Shown here: positions 52,978 through 61,932 of the stretch, piece by piece | How positions within the stretch are numbered: the first letter of the stretch is position 1 | Layout of the letters: each line of letters begins with the position of its first letter | Assembly (NCBI RefSeq): GCF_012641275.1 | Contig: NZ_JABAIA010000002.1 | Coordinates: 1,798,001 to 1,862,000 of the forward strand | Direction of reading: 5' to 3' | From: Chitinophaga varians | GTDB lineage: Bacteria > Bacteroidota > Bacteroidia > Chitinophagales > Chitinophagaceae | Length of the DNA stretch: 64,000 nt | Notes under the pieces: generated by a model | What the model was told of the DNA's origin: nothing | What the model saw: only the letters and a program-made list of their open reading frames with translations | The model's database searches: none | Program-made: the position numbers and the translations under genes

Positions 52978-53066
52978 ATGTTCTCATAGGGTGATAGATA
53001 GGCTGGGAGAGAACCTCCATAGGATGAAAAAACGGCTGCAATGATAATAAATATTAGTTAAAAAAA

Positions 53067-54827
53067 TTATTTGTTTTCCTGGTGCTTCCATAATTCCTGA
53101 AAAACAGCGCTATGGTCGCGCAGTTCCCGGAAGTTACCTGCCGCCACCACACGGCCCTGTTGCAGTACGTAGATATAATCGAACTGCGGCAACAGGTGCA
53201 GGCGGTGCATCGCTGACACGATCGCTTTATCGGCGAAGGTCTGGAACATCTTGCTGTAGATCATCGCTTCTGTCTTCGGGTCTACGCTGCTGGTCGGTTC
53301 ATCCAGCAGGATAACGTCGCTGTCGCGTGCAGCGAGGATACCGCGCGCCAGCGCCAGCCGCTGTTTCTGTCCGCCGGAAAGGTTCACGCCTTTTTCCCGG
53401 ATATCGGATTCCAGCCCGCCGGGCAGCAGGGCCACCACCTCTGAAAAGTGGGCCGCTTCGCATACCTCCATGATCTCTTCGTTGCTAAACGGCAGTCCCA
53501 GGGTAACATTATACGCAATGGTGTTTTCAAAAATTTCCGGTTCCTGGGGGAACAGCGTCACGCTTTCATGGATGGTGGCTAACGGGTACGCCTCTCCGTT
53601 GACCGTCACCTGCGTGCCTTCTTCGGGTTCGTACAGCCCCCTCAGTATGGCCAGCAGCGTGCTTTTGCCGCTGCCGCTTTCCCCGATGAGCGCTATCTTT
53701 TTCCCTCTGCCTATCTGTACCTGCAACTGGTGCAGGCTTTGCGGGGCATGCCCTTCGTCATAGGAAGGCAGGTGGGAGAAATTAAGCTGACTGATATCAA
53801 TGGTTTGCCAGTTGACCGGCAGTTCGGGCGCAGCATCGGCCCGGTGATGCTCTTTATAGGCATCGCTGATATTGGTGGCCGTTTCCACGGAAGTATTGTA
53901 CTGCACAATATCCGTATATTGCCAGGCTACGTCCTGGAACACGCTGGTGAACTGGTTTACGTATCCGAGCAGCGTCACCAGTCCGGCCACATAAAACAGC
54001 TCTCCCGGCACCCAATGCTGGAACACATAACCGATAGTGATCACACAATATATCACGGTGATCATCATCTCTGCCACAAACCATTTCCATTCGTTGATGA
54101 CTACATTTTTCCGGAAGGAAGGCCATATACGGGCGATCTTTCCCAGCAGGCCGCTCTCCATGCTTTTCTCCAGCCGGAGCGTGATCACGGTCATGATATT
54201 GGACAGACTGTCGAACAGCGTTGCTGACACCACGTGTTCTCCTTCATTGATTTCCTCCAGTGTGCGGATATATGGCTTGTCAAACAGGACGAGAAAATAC
54301 ACGCAGCCAATGCCCAGCACCACACCGATGGCGCCGTACAGCGGGGAGAAGTACAACATGGCCCCCAGTGAAAAAAACAGCTTGGACAGGGCATGGAGGT
54401 ACATAAACCCGCGGGAGAAAAATTCCTTCAGGGCCTCATATCCTTTACGGATACGGTTAATGACACTGCCGCTGTGATTGTCCTGGTGCCATTTTACAGG
54501 CAGATGCAGCGCCTGGTGGTAACGTTCCTGCAGGAAATTGCGGCTCAGGCGGAAGGAGAGTCCCTGTTCCATCACCCTGGCAGGCCCGTGGAAGGCCCAT
54601 TCCAGCAGCTTCAGCCCGAGGTAACCGCCGGCAAACAACAGGGTGTATCGGGGCAGGTTGGCGGTATCCTGTTGCACCCGGCCAATAAACCACCCGAATA
54701 ACAAGGGGTTCAGCGAAAAACAAACATTGGCCAGTATGAACAGGAGGTACACCAAAACGTATTTTTTACGTTCTTTTCGCGCATATTTCCAGGCGGTCTT
54801 TAACAACGAAATGTAAGGGTTGGGCAT
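53067..54827 (-). CDS. ABC exporter with fused permease and ATPase
   Basis: This 586-residue protein has a six-helix ABC membrane domain (residues about 20-310) and a nucleotide-binding domain with Walker A GESGSGKSTLL, signature LSGGQKQRLALARG, Walker B VILLDEPTSSVD and H-loop SAMHRLHLL. It works as a homodimer or a half-transporter pair that exports lipids, drugs or peptides; no partner half-gene is adjacent, which favours a homodimer. No peptidase domain is fused, so it is not a bacteriocin-processing transporter. Confidence 0.93.
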   Translation of the reverse strand: MPNPYISLLKTAWKYARKERKKYVLVYLLFILANVCFSLNPLLFGWFIGRVQQDTANLPRYTLLFAGGYLGLKLLEWAFHGPARVMEQGLSFRLSRNFLQERYHQALHLPVKWHQDNHSGSVINRIRKGYEALKEFFSRGFMYLHALSKLFFSLGAMLYFSPLYGAIGVVLGIGCVYFLVLFDKPYIRTLEEINEGEHVVSATLFDSLSNIMTVITLRLEKSMESGLLGKIARIWPSFRKNVVINEWKWFVAEMMITVIYCVITIGYVFQHWVPGELFYVAGLVTLLGYVNQFTSVFQDVAWQYTDIVQYNTSVETATNISDAYKEHHRADAAPELPVNWQTIDISQLNFSHLPSYDEGHAPQSLHQLQVQIGRGKKIALIGESGSGKSTLLAILRGLYEPEEGTQVTVNGEAYPLATIHESVTLFPQEPEIFENTIAYNVTLGLPFSNEEIMEVCEAAHFSEVVALLPGGLESDIREKGVNLSGGQKQRLALARGILAARDSDVILLDEPTSSVDPKTEAMIYSKMFQTFADKAIVSAMHRLHLLPQFDYIYVLQQGRVVAAGNFRELRDHSAVFQELWKHQENK

Positions 54828-54893
54828 GGTCCGGGTTTATAGTTTAGATCTGGTACGATATTCGTACTTTATAGTGATGTAAATCTTTATATT

Positions 54894-55412
54894 ATGAAAA
54901 GTTCATTTGCAGCAAAAGCATTGTTCTTCCTCTCCCTTTTTTCTTTCCTTTTCACCGGTAGCTACGCTCAGACAAAAGCCCAGCAAAAAGCTGCCAGAGA
55001 AGCCGCCAAAGAAGCCGCTGTAAAGGCGATGGTAGACAGTAAAACCTACGTGTTCATCCCACAGAGCGTGTCTCCCATGAGTGGCCGCGTAAGACAGATC
55101 ACGCCGGATTTTAACCTGATCGTCACCCCGGACTCGATCGTCAGTTACCTGCCTTATTTCGGCCGGGCCTATTCCGCACCGTATGGCTCTACTAAATCAC
55201 CACTGGATTTTAAAACCAAAGACTTCCAGTATTCTTCCAATCCCCGCAAAAAGGATGGTTGGGACGTCAACATCAAACCTGCTGACAAGGACATACAGAA
55301 TATAAATGTGACCATCACCAGCAGTGGTTATGCTACCGTACAGGTGACCAGCAATAACCGCCAGCCGATAACTTTTAACGGATATATACAGGAAGTGAAG
55401 GACAAAAAATAA
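54894..55412 (+). CDS. DUF4251 family secreted protein
   Basis: This 172-residue protein has a signal peptide (ALFFLSLFSFLFTGSYAQ), a short Ala/Lys-rich linker and a DUF4251 domain (YVFIPQSVSPMSGRVRQ, then SYLPYFGRAYSAPYG, then LDFKTKDFQYSSNPRKKDGW, then ITFNGYIQEV). DUF4251 is a beta-rich Bacteroidota family of unknown role. It is divergent from the ABC exporter and ends in a hairpin terminator shared with the convergent GNAT gene. Confidence 0.9.
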   Translation: MKSSFAAKALFFLSLFSFLFTGSYAQTKAQQKAAREAAKEAAVKAMVDSKTYVFIPQSVSPMSGRVRQITPDFNLIVTPDSIVSYLPYFGRAYSAPYGSTKSPLDFKTKDFQYSSNPRKKDGWDVNIKPADKDIQNINVTITSSGYATVQVTSNNRQPITFNGYIQEVKDKK

Positions 55413-55428
55413 TTTGCCAGGCAACGAT

Positions 55429-55490
55429 TTGGTTATTTAAAAACGATGGAAGTATCATCTTCCCTCTATTTTAAATAACCAATTTTTTTG
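55429..55490. terminator. Hairpin terminator between DUF4251 and GNAT genes
   Basis: Arms TTGGTTATTTAAAA (55429-55442) and TTTTAAATAACCAA (55469-55482) are perfect complements, with an inner GGAAG/CTTCC pairing and a T-run after. It can also stop transcription from the minus strand. Confidence 0.8.
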
Positions 55491-55944
55491 TCATTTCGTA
55501 ATTGTTGAGCATGACCCCATCAATATCTACTGTTTGTGCCTTTACTACCTCAAATCCCATTTTTTCAAAAAAAGGTTTCGCTGTAATGCTCACATAGGCG
55601 GTCAGTGCCGGCAGCTTCAATTCCTGCGCTTTGTGAATAATCTGTTCTGCCAGTAAAGTGGCTACTCCCTGCCGTTGAAAATCCTTGTGCACAAACATCA
55701 TGTCAAACTCCCCGTCATCTTCCAGCGAGGCGAAACCGGCAATCACTTTCTCCGGCGTTTCCGCCACATAAAAATGCTGGGTGTTGATGCGCCTCTCCAG
55801 CGAAGAAAGACGGTTGCCCCGGCCGGCCCACGCTGCTACCTGTTCAGGATTGTAATCTTTGCTGTTCACCGCACGGATAGTGCCCTGGTAGAGGTCACGC
55901 AGGGCCAGCATATCGCTGACATCAGCTTTTCGTATATTCATCAT
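55471..55944 (-). CDS. GNAT family N-acetyltransferase
   Basis: This 157-residue protein has the GNAT fold, with the acetyl-CoA-binding motif DFQRQGVATLLAEQII and a C-terminal strand (FFEKMGFEVVKAQ). The N-terminus (IRKADVSDMLALRDLYQGTI) is typical. The substrate cannot be told. Its 3' end lies inside the second arm of the shared hairpin. Confidence 0.92.
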   Translation of the reverse strand: MMNIRKADVSDMLALRDLYQGTIRAVNSKDYNPEQVAAWAGRGNRLSSLERRINTQHFYVAETPEKVIAGFASLEDDGEFDMMFVHKDFQRQGVATLLAEQIIHKAQELKLPALTAYVSITAKPFFEKMGFEVVKAQTVDIDGVMLNNYEMTKKLVI

Positions 55945-56003
55945 GCGGAGCGGGTTTAAACAGGAGATAGCTTATATTAGCCGTACAAATTTACTCGATT
56001 CCG

Positions 56004-56624
56004 ATGGAGAACCAAACACCAATCACCACATTATTCCTGGATATTGGCGGCGTACTGCTGACCAACGGGTGGGACCGCAAAGCGCGCAAGCTGGCGGTGG
56101 AAACTTTTCAGCTGGACGCAGCGGAAACAGAAGAGCGGCACCACCTTACCTTTGACACCTACGAGGTGGGTAAACTGACGCTCGATGAATATCTTAGCAG
56201 GGTGGTGTTTTATGAAGACCGCTCTTTCACCCGGCAGCAGTTCCGCGATTTTATGTTTGCCCAGTCAGCTCCCTATCCGGAGATGATTGAACTGGTAACG
56301 CGGCTCAAAGAAAAGTATAGACTGAAGATAGCCATCGTCAACAACGAAGGGCGGGAGCTCAATGCGCACCGCATTCATTATTTCGGGATCTCGAAATTTG
56401 TGGACTTTTATATTTCCTCCTGTTTTGTGCATTTCCGTAAACCGGACGCGGACATTTACCGCATAGCGCTGGATATTGCGCAGGTGGCACCGGAAGAAGT
56501 GGTGTACCTGGAAGACCGCTCCATGTTTGTGGACGTGGCCAACGGCCTTGGCATCAATGGCATCTGCCACCATGCATACGATACCACCGTGGCGGCGCTG
56601 GAGAAATTCGGATTGCGGCTGTAG
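56004..56624 (+). CDS. HAD family hydrolase
   Basis: This 206-residue protein matches HAD subfamily IA (YihX-like). Motif I is LFLDIGGVLL, with the nucleophile Asp. As in the YihX-like group, a glycine replaces the second Asp. Motif III/IV is KPDADIYR and VYLEDRSMFVDVANGLG. It probably dephosphorylates a small sugar phosphate or nucleotide. A 21-base perfect inverted repeat follows 32 bases after its stop. Confidence 0.9.
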   Translation: MENQTPITTLFLDIGGVLLTNGWDRKARKLAVETFQLDAAETEERHHLTFDTYEVGKLTLDEYLSRVVFYEDRSFTRQQFRDFMFAQSAPYPEMIELVTRLKEKYRLKIAIVNNEGRELNAHRIHYFGISKFVDFYISSCFVHFRKPDADIYRIALDIAQVAPEEVVYLEDRSMFVDVANGLGINGICHHAYDTTVAALEKFGLRL

Positions 56625-56656
56625 GCTGTTTATGACAGCGTGTTTTTTGAGAAGCG

Positions 56657-56707
56657 CTACCACTAAAGGAGCCGCAATTATCTTCGTTGCGGCTCCTTTA
56701 GTGGTAG
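56657..56707. terminator. 21-base perfect inverted repeat after the HAD gene
   Basis: Bases 56657-56677 and 56687-56707 are perfect reverse complements with a nine-base loop. No U-run follows, so it may be an mRNA stabiliser or a protein-binding site rather than a simple terminator. It separates the HAD gene from the convergent thioredoxin-like gene. Confidence 0.7.
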
Positions 56708-56750
56708 TCAGGGGAAGATTAATTTTTATGTAAAACGGCTAAGACGCTTT

Positions 56751-57287
56751 TCACTTCAGCTTTTCATCGAGCACCAGGAGCATCCTTTCAAATTCTTCCT
56801 GATTATACCCCGAAGACTCCCAGATTACTTTTCCGGTTTCATCAAGAATCATATTGCGGGGAATGTATGCTGTAGCAAATTTTCCGAAAACGTTTCTGTT
56901 TATGTCCGGTAACAGGGGATAGTCCACTTTCATTTTGCCCTGGAATTCATTTACTTCCTTCCAGTTATGCTCTCTGCCAAACGCCAGGAACACAAACCGC
57001 GGATTGTCCTTGTGTGCCTTCCATACTTTTTCATTCAGGTATGGCATCTCAGCCCTGCAAGGGCCACACCAGGTGGCAAAGAAATTAATGAAGACTATTT
57101 TTCCCTTGTAATCCGCAAAACTATTCGTTTTACCAGGGGCCGTTTCAAACGAAACTGCCGGGGCCTGGTCTCCGGTATGTATTAATGTTGTAGTGTCGGA
57201 GGAACTAAGCTGTCGGCCATATGCCAGAGAAACAGAGAGGATGCCGGCGATGATAAATATTAATCTCGGAAGGATGTTACAATTCAT
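56751..57287 (-). CDS. TlpA-like thioredoxin-fold protein
   Basis: From the ATG at 57287 this is a 178-residue protein with a signal peptide (FIIAGILSVSLAYGRQ); an ATG at 57314 would add nine residues without a better signal. The redoxin fold has the active-site motif WCGPC in INFFATWCGPCRAEMPYLN. Periplasmic TlpA/ResA-like proteins reduce or transfer disulfides, for example during cytochrome c maturation. With two cytochrome c-type modules in this window, that role is plausible but unproven. It is monocistronic. Confidence 0.9.
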   Translation of the reverse strand: MNCNILPRLIFIIAGILSVSLAYGRQLSSSDTTTLIHTGDQAPAVSFETAPGKTNSFADYKGKIVFINFFATWCGPCRAEMPYLNEKVWKAHKDNPRFVFLAFGREHNWKEVNEFQGKMKVDYPLLPDINRNVFGKFATAYIPRNMILDETGKVIWESSGYNQEEFERMLLVLDEKLK

Positions 57288-57531
57288 TTTGGATATGTTT
57301 GGGTGTGTCTTCATACAATATACAATAAATGTACAGACTTTCCTGTGTTGAGTTTCCCGGGGCTGCGTTGTTGTTCTGGTCCATTAATAATCAACAGGAA
57401 ATACGAAGACTGCATAACCATCGCATTGAAATGTCCGCCGGCTCAAAACGACTGTTATGGGGTTGTTCAACTGTTATCTATCAACGTGCAGGCGTAAAAG
57501 TTACTTGGCGTTGTTGTTCGCATCATTCCTG

Positions 57532-57694
57532 TTGATGCCTGCTTGTTTTTGTTTCTCCTGGCCTTCCGGTTGTTGTTTTAGTTTGATGCCTGCTTGTTTT
57601 TGTTTCTCCCGGCCTTCCGGTTGTTGTTTTTAGTTTGATCCTTGCTTGTTTTTGTTTCTCTTAGCCTTCCGGTTATTGTTTTTAGTTTGATGCC
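57532..57694. repeat. Tandem minisatellite, three copies of 51-52 bases
   Basis: Three near-identical units of 51, 52 and 52 bases start at 57532, 57583 and 57635, each beginning TTGAT, with shared blocks CTTGTTTTTGTTTCTC and GCCTTCCGGTT. The start of a fourth copy (TTGATGCC) is at 57687. One-base indels separate the copies. There is no open frame through it in either strand that I support. Confidence 0.85.
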
Positions 57695-57934
57695 GATTCT
57701 TTCCGTTTGCCCGCCACATACCTCCCCGCATTTACCGCTGGTGTAATTTTTAATCTGCTATATCGATTTTGCAAAGAAAGATTTCCTTTTTGTTGTATTT
57801 TGGAAACCGGATATCAGAAGGATGCTATTTAATGCCATTCCTGTCAATGTGCAGGAACCCGGCTTGCGCGCGTGTTGTATATATTTTCCACGTTAGGTAT
57901 ATACACTTTGGTCAGTCTGTTGTAGGCCCCTTCC

Positions 57935-57942
57935 TATCTTTT
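57935..57942 (+). promoter_or_regulatory. Candidate -7 element for the DUF1080/dehydrogenase pair
   Basis: TATCTTTT, one base from TAnnTTTG, lies 82 bases before the ATG at 58025. No well-spaced TTG was seen. Confidence 0.4.
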
Positions 57943-58024
57943 TAAACATTTATCGTCAGGCTATTATTTTCATTGGATGCATATTGCTAAAAGGATTTAG
58001 CAAAACAAAAAACAAAACAGATCT

Positions 58025-59884
58025 ATGCTCAAATGGTATGAGTTCCGTCCAAAGTTGAAACAACTGGGTATCAGTCCCGGTAAAGCTTTGGTCTTCATGA
58101 TGGGCGTTGGCTGCAGCCAGCAGCTGATAGCCCAGCAGACTATTCCCCTGACCGACCTGTCAGGATTTAAGCAGCCGGCTGCCAACTGGCGTATAGCCGG
58201 CGACGTAAATGCCGACCTGCAAAGAGAAAACACCCTGACCACCACCAGTGGCACGGGTATCCTGGTGAACCTGCCGGAGAAAGGAAAACACGGCCAGGAC
58301 CTGTATACCAACTGGCAACATGGGGACCTGGACCTCGAACTGGACTACCTGGTATCTGCCAAATCCAATTCGGGCATCTATCTGCAGGGCAGGTACGAAA
58401 TTCAGCTGCTCGACAGCTGGGGCGTCCTCTCACCACGGCCGTCAGACAACGGCGGTATCTATGAACGCTGGGACAACAGCCGTCCGGAAGGGCAGCAGGG
58501 CTACGACGGCCATGCACCCCGCCAGAACGCCAGCCTTGCGCCCGGCCTGTGGCAACACATGAAAATCGCTTTTCAGGCTCCCCGCTTCGATGCTGCCGGC
58601 AATAAAATTGCCAATGCCGTCATCCTGAAAATAGAGCTCAACGGCGTCACTATCCAGGAAAACGTAGTCCTTTCCGGCCCCACCCGCGGCGGCATGGAAA
58701 ACAACGAAGTGGCGGAAGGCCCGCTGCGTATCCAGGGAGACCACGGCACCGTGGCCTTCCGCAATATTAAAATGCAATCCTATAACGCACCTAAACCGGA
58801 ACTGAAAGCGGTGCGCTATGCTATCTATAAAGGCTCTTTCCAGCAACCGCCTGATTTTAAAACCATCAAGCCTATCGCTACCGGTGAAGCCGCCCAACTC
58901 ACCTCCAATCTTACCGGCCTGCCGGACAACGAGTTCCTGGTACGGTACACCACTACGCTGGATGTAAAAGCTGCGGGAACTTACGATTTCAACCTGCACA
59001 CCTCCGGTGGCGGTGGTCAGCTCAAAATCAACGACCAGGTGCTTAACGGCTCCCGCAGCCGGGACGCTAAAGGCGGTATTACCCTGCAACCCGGCAGCTA
59101 CCCGGTGGAAGTGCTGTATGGCAAAAACGTGGACTGGGCCAAACCATCGCTGACACTGAGTGTCCGCTCCGCCGCTGTCCGCGAGTTTGCCCTCAGTGAT
59201 CTCAATGTGCCGGCAGATGATCCTACTGATCCTATCCTCGTCACCGCTACGGAAAATACCGTGCTGCGCAGCTTCATGGACCTGAAAGGCGGTCCCCGCG
59301 TGGTACATGCCGTTTCTGTCGGCAGCCCGGCAAAGGTGCACTACACCTACGATATGGACCATGCAGCACCGGTACAGGCATGGCGCGGCGAATTCCTCAA
59401 CACCACGCCTATGTGGCACGACCGTGGCGACGGCTCTTCCCGCCCGATGGGCATGGTGCGTATACTGGACAACAAACCGGCAATGTCACTGGCCAGCCTC
59501 GCCTCCGCTGAGGCGGAATGGCCTGCGGACACCACCGGCACCGCTTACCGCCCTAAAGGATACGACCTCGATCCTGAAGGAGTGCCCTCCTTCCGGTTCG
59601 ATATCTATGGCGCCGCAGCGAGCGACAGCTTCCGCGTATTGCCCGGCAATACAGGACTGCACCGCAGCCTGCAGGTGGCCGGCACACAGGACAACCTGTA
59701 CGCCCGTATAGCCGTAGCCGATAGTATCTCCCAACTGGCGGACGGTACTTATATGATAGGGGACAAAGCCTGGTATGTGAAAATGGACAACAGCAGCGCG
59801 AAACCCGTTATCCGCCGTCAACAGGGAAAAATGGAACTGATCGTACCGGTAAAAACCGCCATCGGTTACGCCATTATCTTCTAA
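58025..59884 (+). CDS. DUF1080 (3-keto-glycoside hydrolase-like) plus PA14 domain protein
   Basis: This 619-residue protein begins with a signal-like hydrophobic stretch (ALVFMMGVGCSQQLIAQQ). Residues about 55-255 are a DUF1080 jelly roll (LELDYLVSAKSNSGIYLQG, YEIQLLDSWG, WQHMKIAFQAPR, GPLRIQGDHGTVAFRNIKM). Residues about 265-380 are PA14-like (VRYAIYKGSFQQPPDFK, YDFNLHTSGGGGQLKINDQ). The final 240 residues are beta-rich and not recognised. DUF1080 proteins include 3-keto-disaccharide hydrolases. It is 22 bases upstream of a sugar-dehydrogenase/cytochrome gene, suggesting a shared extracytoplasmic sugar-oxidation route. Confidence 0.87.
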   Translation: MLKWYEFRPKLKQLGISPGKALVFMMGVGCSQQLIAQQTIPLTDLSGFKQPAANWRIAGDVNADLQRENTLTTTSGTGILVNLPEKGKHGQDLYTNWQHGDLDLELDYLVSAKSNSGIYLQGRYEIQLLDSWGVLSPRPSDNGGIYERWDNSRPEGQQGYDGHAPRQNASLAPGLWQHMKIAFQAPRFDAAGNKIANAVILKIELNGVTIQENVVLSGPTRGGMENNEVAEGPLRIQGDHGTVAFRNIKMQSYNAPKPELKAVRYAIYKGSFQQPPDFKTIKPIATGEAAQLTSNLTGLPDNEFLVRYTTTLDVKAAGTYDFNLHTSGGGGQLKINDQVLNGSRSRDAKGGITLQPGSYPVEVLYGKNVDWAKPSLTLSVRSAAVREFALSDLNVPADDPTDPILVTATENTVLRSFMDLKGGPRVVHAVSVGSPAKVHYTYDMDHAAPVQAWRGEFLNTTPMWHDRGDGSSRPMGMVRILDNKPAMSLASLASAEAEWPADTTGTAYRPKGYDLDPEGVPSFRFDIYGAAASDSFRVLPGNTGLHRSLQVAGTQDNLYARIAVADSISQLADGTYMIGDKAWYVKMDNSSAKPVIRRQQGKMELIVPVKTAIGYAIIF

Positions 59885-59906
59885 GCAGAAACATGCACAA
59901 GACATT

Positions 59907-61838
59907 ATGAAACTGAACTATAAAAGATTAACTACCGGGATAGCAGCCGGTATGTTGATGATGACGACTGCTATTCAACCGGTACTGGCACAGGAGTCGC
60001 CCAAAGAAGAGGACTTCTTCCGCATCGCCCGTATCAGTTCACCGGAAGGAACCCTACTGGAAGTAGGTGGTTTGTGTACGCTGCCCAATGGCGACCTGGG
60101 CATCGCTACCCGCCGCGGTGATATCTTCATCGTGGAAAACCCGACCAGCCGCCAGCCTTATTTCCGTAAAGTGGCCTCCGGCCTTCACGAAGTACTGGGC
60201 CTCGTCTGGAAAGACGGCTCCCTTTACTGCGCGCAACGCGGTGAACTGACGAAACTCACCGATACCAATATGGACGGTAAGATCGACCGCTTCGAAACCG
60301 TATATTCCTGGCCGTTGTCCGGTCACTATCATGAGTACAGCTTCGGCCCCGTGGTGGCGCCGGACGGCTCTTTCTTCGTATCCGGCAACGTGGCCTTCGG
60401 TAACGAAGAATGGTGGCGCGGTGAAAGCCGCGTTCCCTGGCGCGGATGGATGATGCATATCAGCGCAGACGGGAAAATGGAACCCTGGGCAACCGGCTTC
60501 CGCTCTCCCTGCGGCCTCGGCATCATCGACGGAGAATTGTTCTATACCGAAAACCAGGGCGACTGGATGGGCTCCGGCGGACTGGTACACGTGAAAAAAG
60601 GCAGCTTCGTGGGACATCCTGCAGGCCTGCGCTGGACCAACCTGCCTAATTCACCGGTAAAACTCACCACTGAACAACTGTACAGCAAAGTAGATCCCCG
60701 CTTCCGCAGAGATGAAAACAACCGCGCTATCAAACCGGAAAACGTGGAAAACGAAAAATTCGTGACGCTGTTCGACATGAAACAATATTTCCCTGAAGTG
60801 CAACTGCCGGCAGTATGGCTGCCACACGGCGTGCTGGGCATTTCCAACTCACAGGTGGTGACCATCCCCGAAGGTGCGTTTGGCCCATTCGCCAAACAGG
60901 TACTGGTAGGCGATCAGGGACAAAGTAAAATCATGCGTGTTTATCTTGAAAAAGTAAACGGTGAATATCAGGGTGCTGCCTGGGACTTCAGAAGCGGTTT
61001 CCAGTCAGGCGTGCTGCGCCTGGCATGGGCGAAAGACGGTTCGCTCTTTGTGGGTGAAACCAACCGTGGATGGGGTTCCGCCGGTGATGCCAACCAGGGC
61101 CTGCAACGCCTGGTATGGAACAACCGCGTGCCTTTCGAAATGAGGACCGTGAGCGCCAGACCGGATGGTTTCGAAATTACCTTCACACAACCGGTAGACA
61201 AAAAGTATGCGGAAGACCTGGCGTCTTATCATGTGGAAAGCTTTATCTACAAGTATCATCCGGTGTACGGCAGTCCGACCGTGAACACGGAAAACCTGAC
61301 TGTTAAAGGCGTGAAAGTGGCTGCTGACGGCATGAGCGCACGTATTATTGTCAACGGGCTACGCCGGTACTACATTCATAAATTATCGCTGACAGGTATC
61401 CGTTCCCAGGAAGGATCTTACTCACTGGTACATCCGGACGCGTATTATACGCTGAACAATATTCCTGAAGGCGCGGCACTGGCCATGTCTGAAGTAAGCA
61501 CCAAAAGCAGTGCGAAAGCGCCCGTAGCGGAACCTAAAGCACCGGCTAAAACTGCCACAGGAAAAGCTGAACCGGCCAAAGCGCCTACTTTAGCGCAGAT
61601 ACAGCCGCTGTTAAATAAATATACCTGCTCTTCCTGCCATAATGCAGAAAAGAAACAGGTAGGACCAGGCTTTAAGGAAGTAGCGAAAAGAAATTACTCT
61701 GTCGCCAAAATTTTGTCGCTGATTAAAAATCCGAAGCCGGAAAACTGGCCGGGTTACGCTACACCGATGCCTCCGTTCCCGCAGGTGCCCCAGGCTGATG
61801 CCACCAAGATTGCCCTGTGGATCAACTCACTCAAGTAA
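59907..61838 (+). CDS. Sorbosone dehydrogenase-like beta-propeller with C-terminal cytochrome c domain
   Basis: This 643-residue protein has a signal peptide (residues 1-27). A six-bladed propeller of the PQQ/sorbosone dehydrogenase type follows (TLPNGDLGIATRRGDIF, ATGFRSPCGLGIIDGELFYTENQGDW, LVGDQGQSKIMRVY). A calcium-binding-like loop DTNMDGKIDRFE is near residue 120. After an Ala/Pro/Lys-rich linker (about 525-560) comes a cytochrome c domain with heme motif CSSCH (C574, C577, H578) and the Met-ligand loop TPMPP. It probably oxidises a sugar and passes electrons through its own heme. The PQQ-like pocket is not proven. Confidence 0.9.
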   Translation: MKLNYKRLTTGIAAGMLMMTTAIQPVLAQESPKEEDFFRIARISSPEGTLLEVGGLCTLPNGDLGIATRRGDIFIVENPTSRQPYFRKVASGLHEVLGLVWKDGSLYCAQRGELTKLTDTNMDGKIDRFETVYSWPLSGHYHEYSFGPVVAPDGSFFVSGNVAFGNEEWWRGESRVPWRGWMMHISADGKMEPWATGFRSPCGLGIIDGELFYTENQGDWMGSGGLVHVKKGSFVGHPAGLRWTNLPNSPVKLTTEQLYSKVDPRFRRDENNRAIKPENVENEKFVTLFDMKQYFPEVQLPAVWLPHGVLGISNSQVVTIPEGAFGPFAKQVLVGDQGQSKIMRVYLEKVNGEYQGAAWDFRSGFQSGVLRLAWAKDGSLFVGETNRGWGSAGDANQGLQRLVWNNRVPFEMRTVSARPDGFEITFTQPVDKKYAEDLASYHVESFIYKYHPVYGSPTVNTENLTVKGVKVAADGMSARIIVNGLRRYYIHKLSLTGIRSQEGSYSLVHPDAYYTLNNIPEGAALAMSEVSTKSSAKAPVAEPKAPAKTATGKAEPAKAPTLAQIQPLLNKYTCSSCHNAEKKQVGPGFKEVAKRNYSVAKILSLIKNPKPENWPGYATPMPPFPQVPQADATKIALWINSLK

Positions 61839-61854
61839 TTTTTGATATTTGGTC

Positions 61855-61922
61855 ATTTTGATATTTAGTTATTTATGGGTTGCTGATACAACAGGTGCCC
61901 GTAAATAACTAAATATCAAAAT
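61855..61922. terminator. Long bidirectional hairpin after the dehydrogenase gene
   Basis: Arms of 25 bases at 61855-61879 and 61898-61922 pair throughout, with one G-U, around an 18-base loop. The stem is mostly AT but ends GGG/CCC at the loop. It lies between convergent stops and resembles a strong intergenic terminator. Confidence 0.8.
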
Positions 61923-61932
61923 AATCAAATGA

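Larger units (their letters stand above)
57288..58024. other. Long gene-free region with a minisatellite
   Basis: The 737-base gap between the thioredoxin-like gene and the DUF1080 gene holds no convincing ORF. It contains a three-copy tandem repeat (57532-57694) and, nearer the plus-strand gene, the -7 candidate TATCTTTT at 57935. The rest is AT-rich and otherwise unremarkable. Confidence 0.6.

Noticed and set aside
57532..57694. CRISPR array or insertion sequence
   Set aside because: Units of about 51 bases are directly tandem with no unique spacers, and no transposase or terminal inverted repeats are visible.
58442..59419. 325-residue minus-strand frame opposite the DUF1080 gene
   Set aside because: Antisense shadow; no family features.
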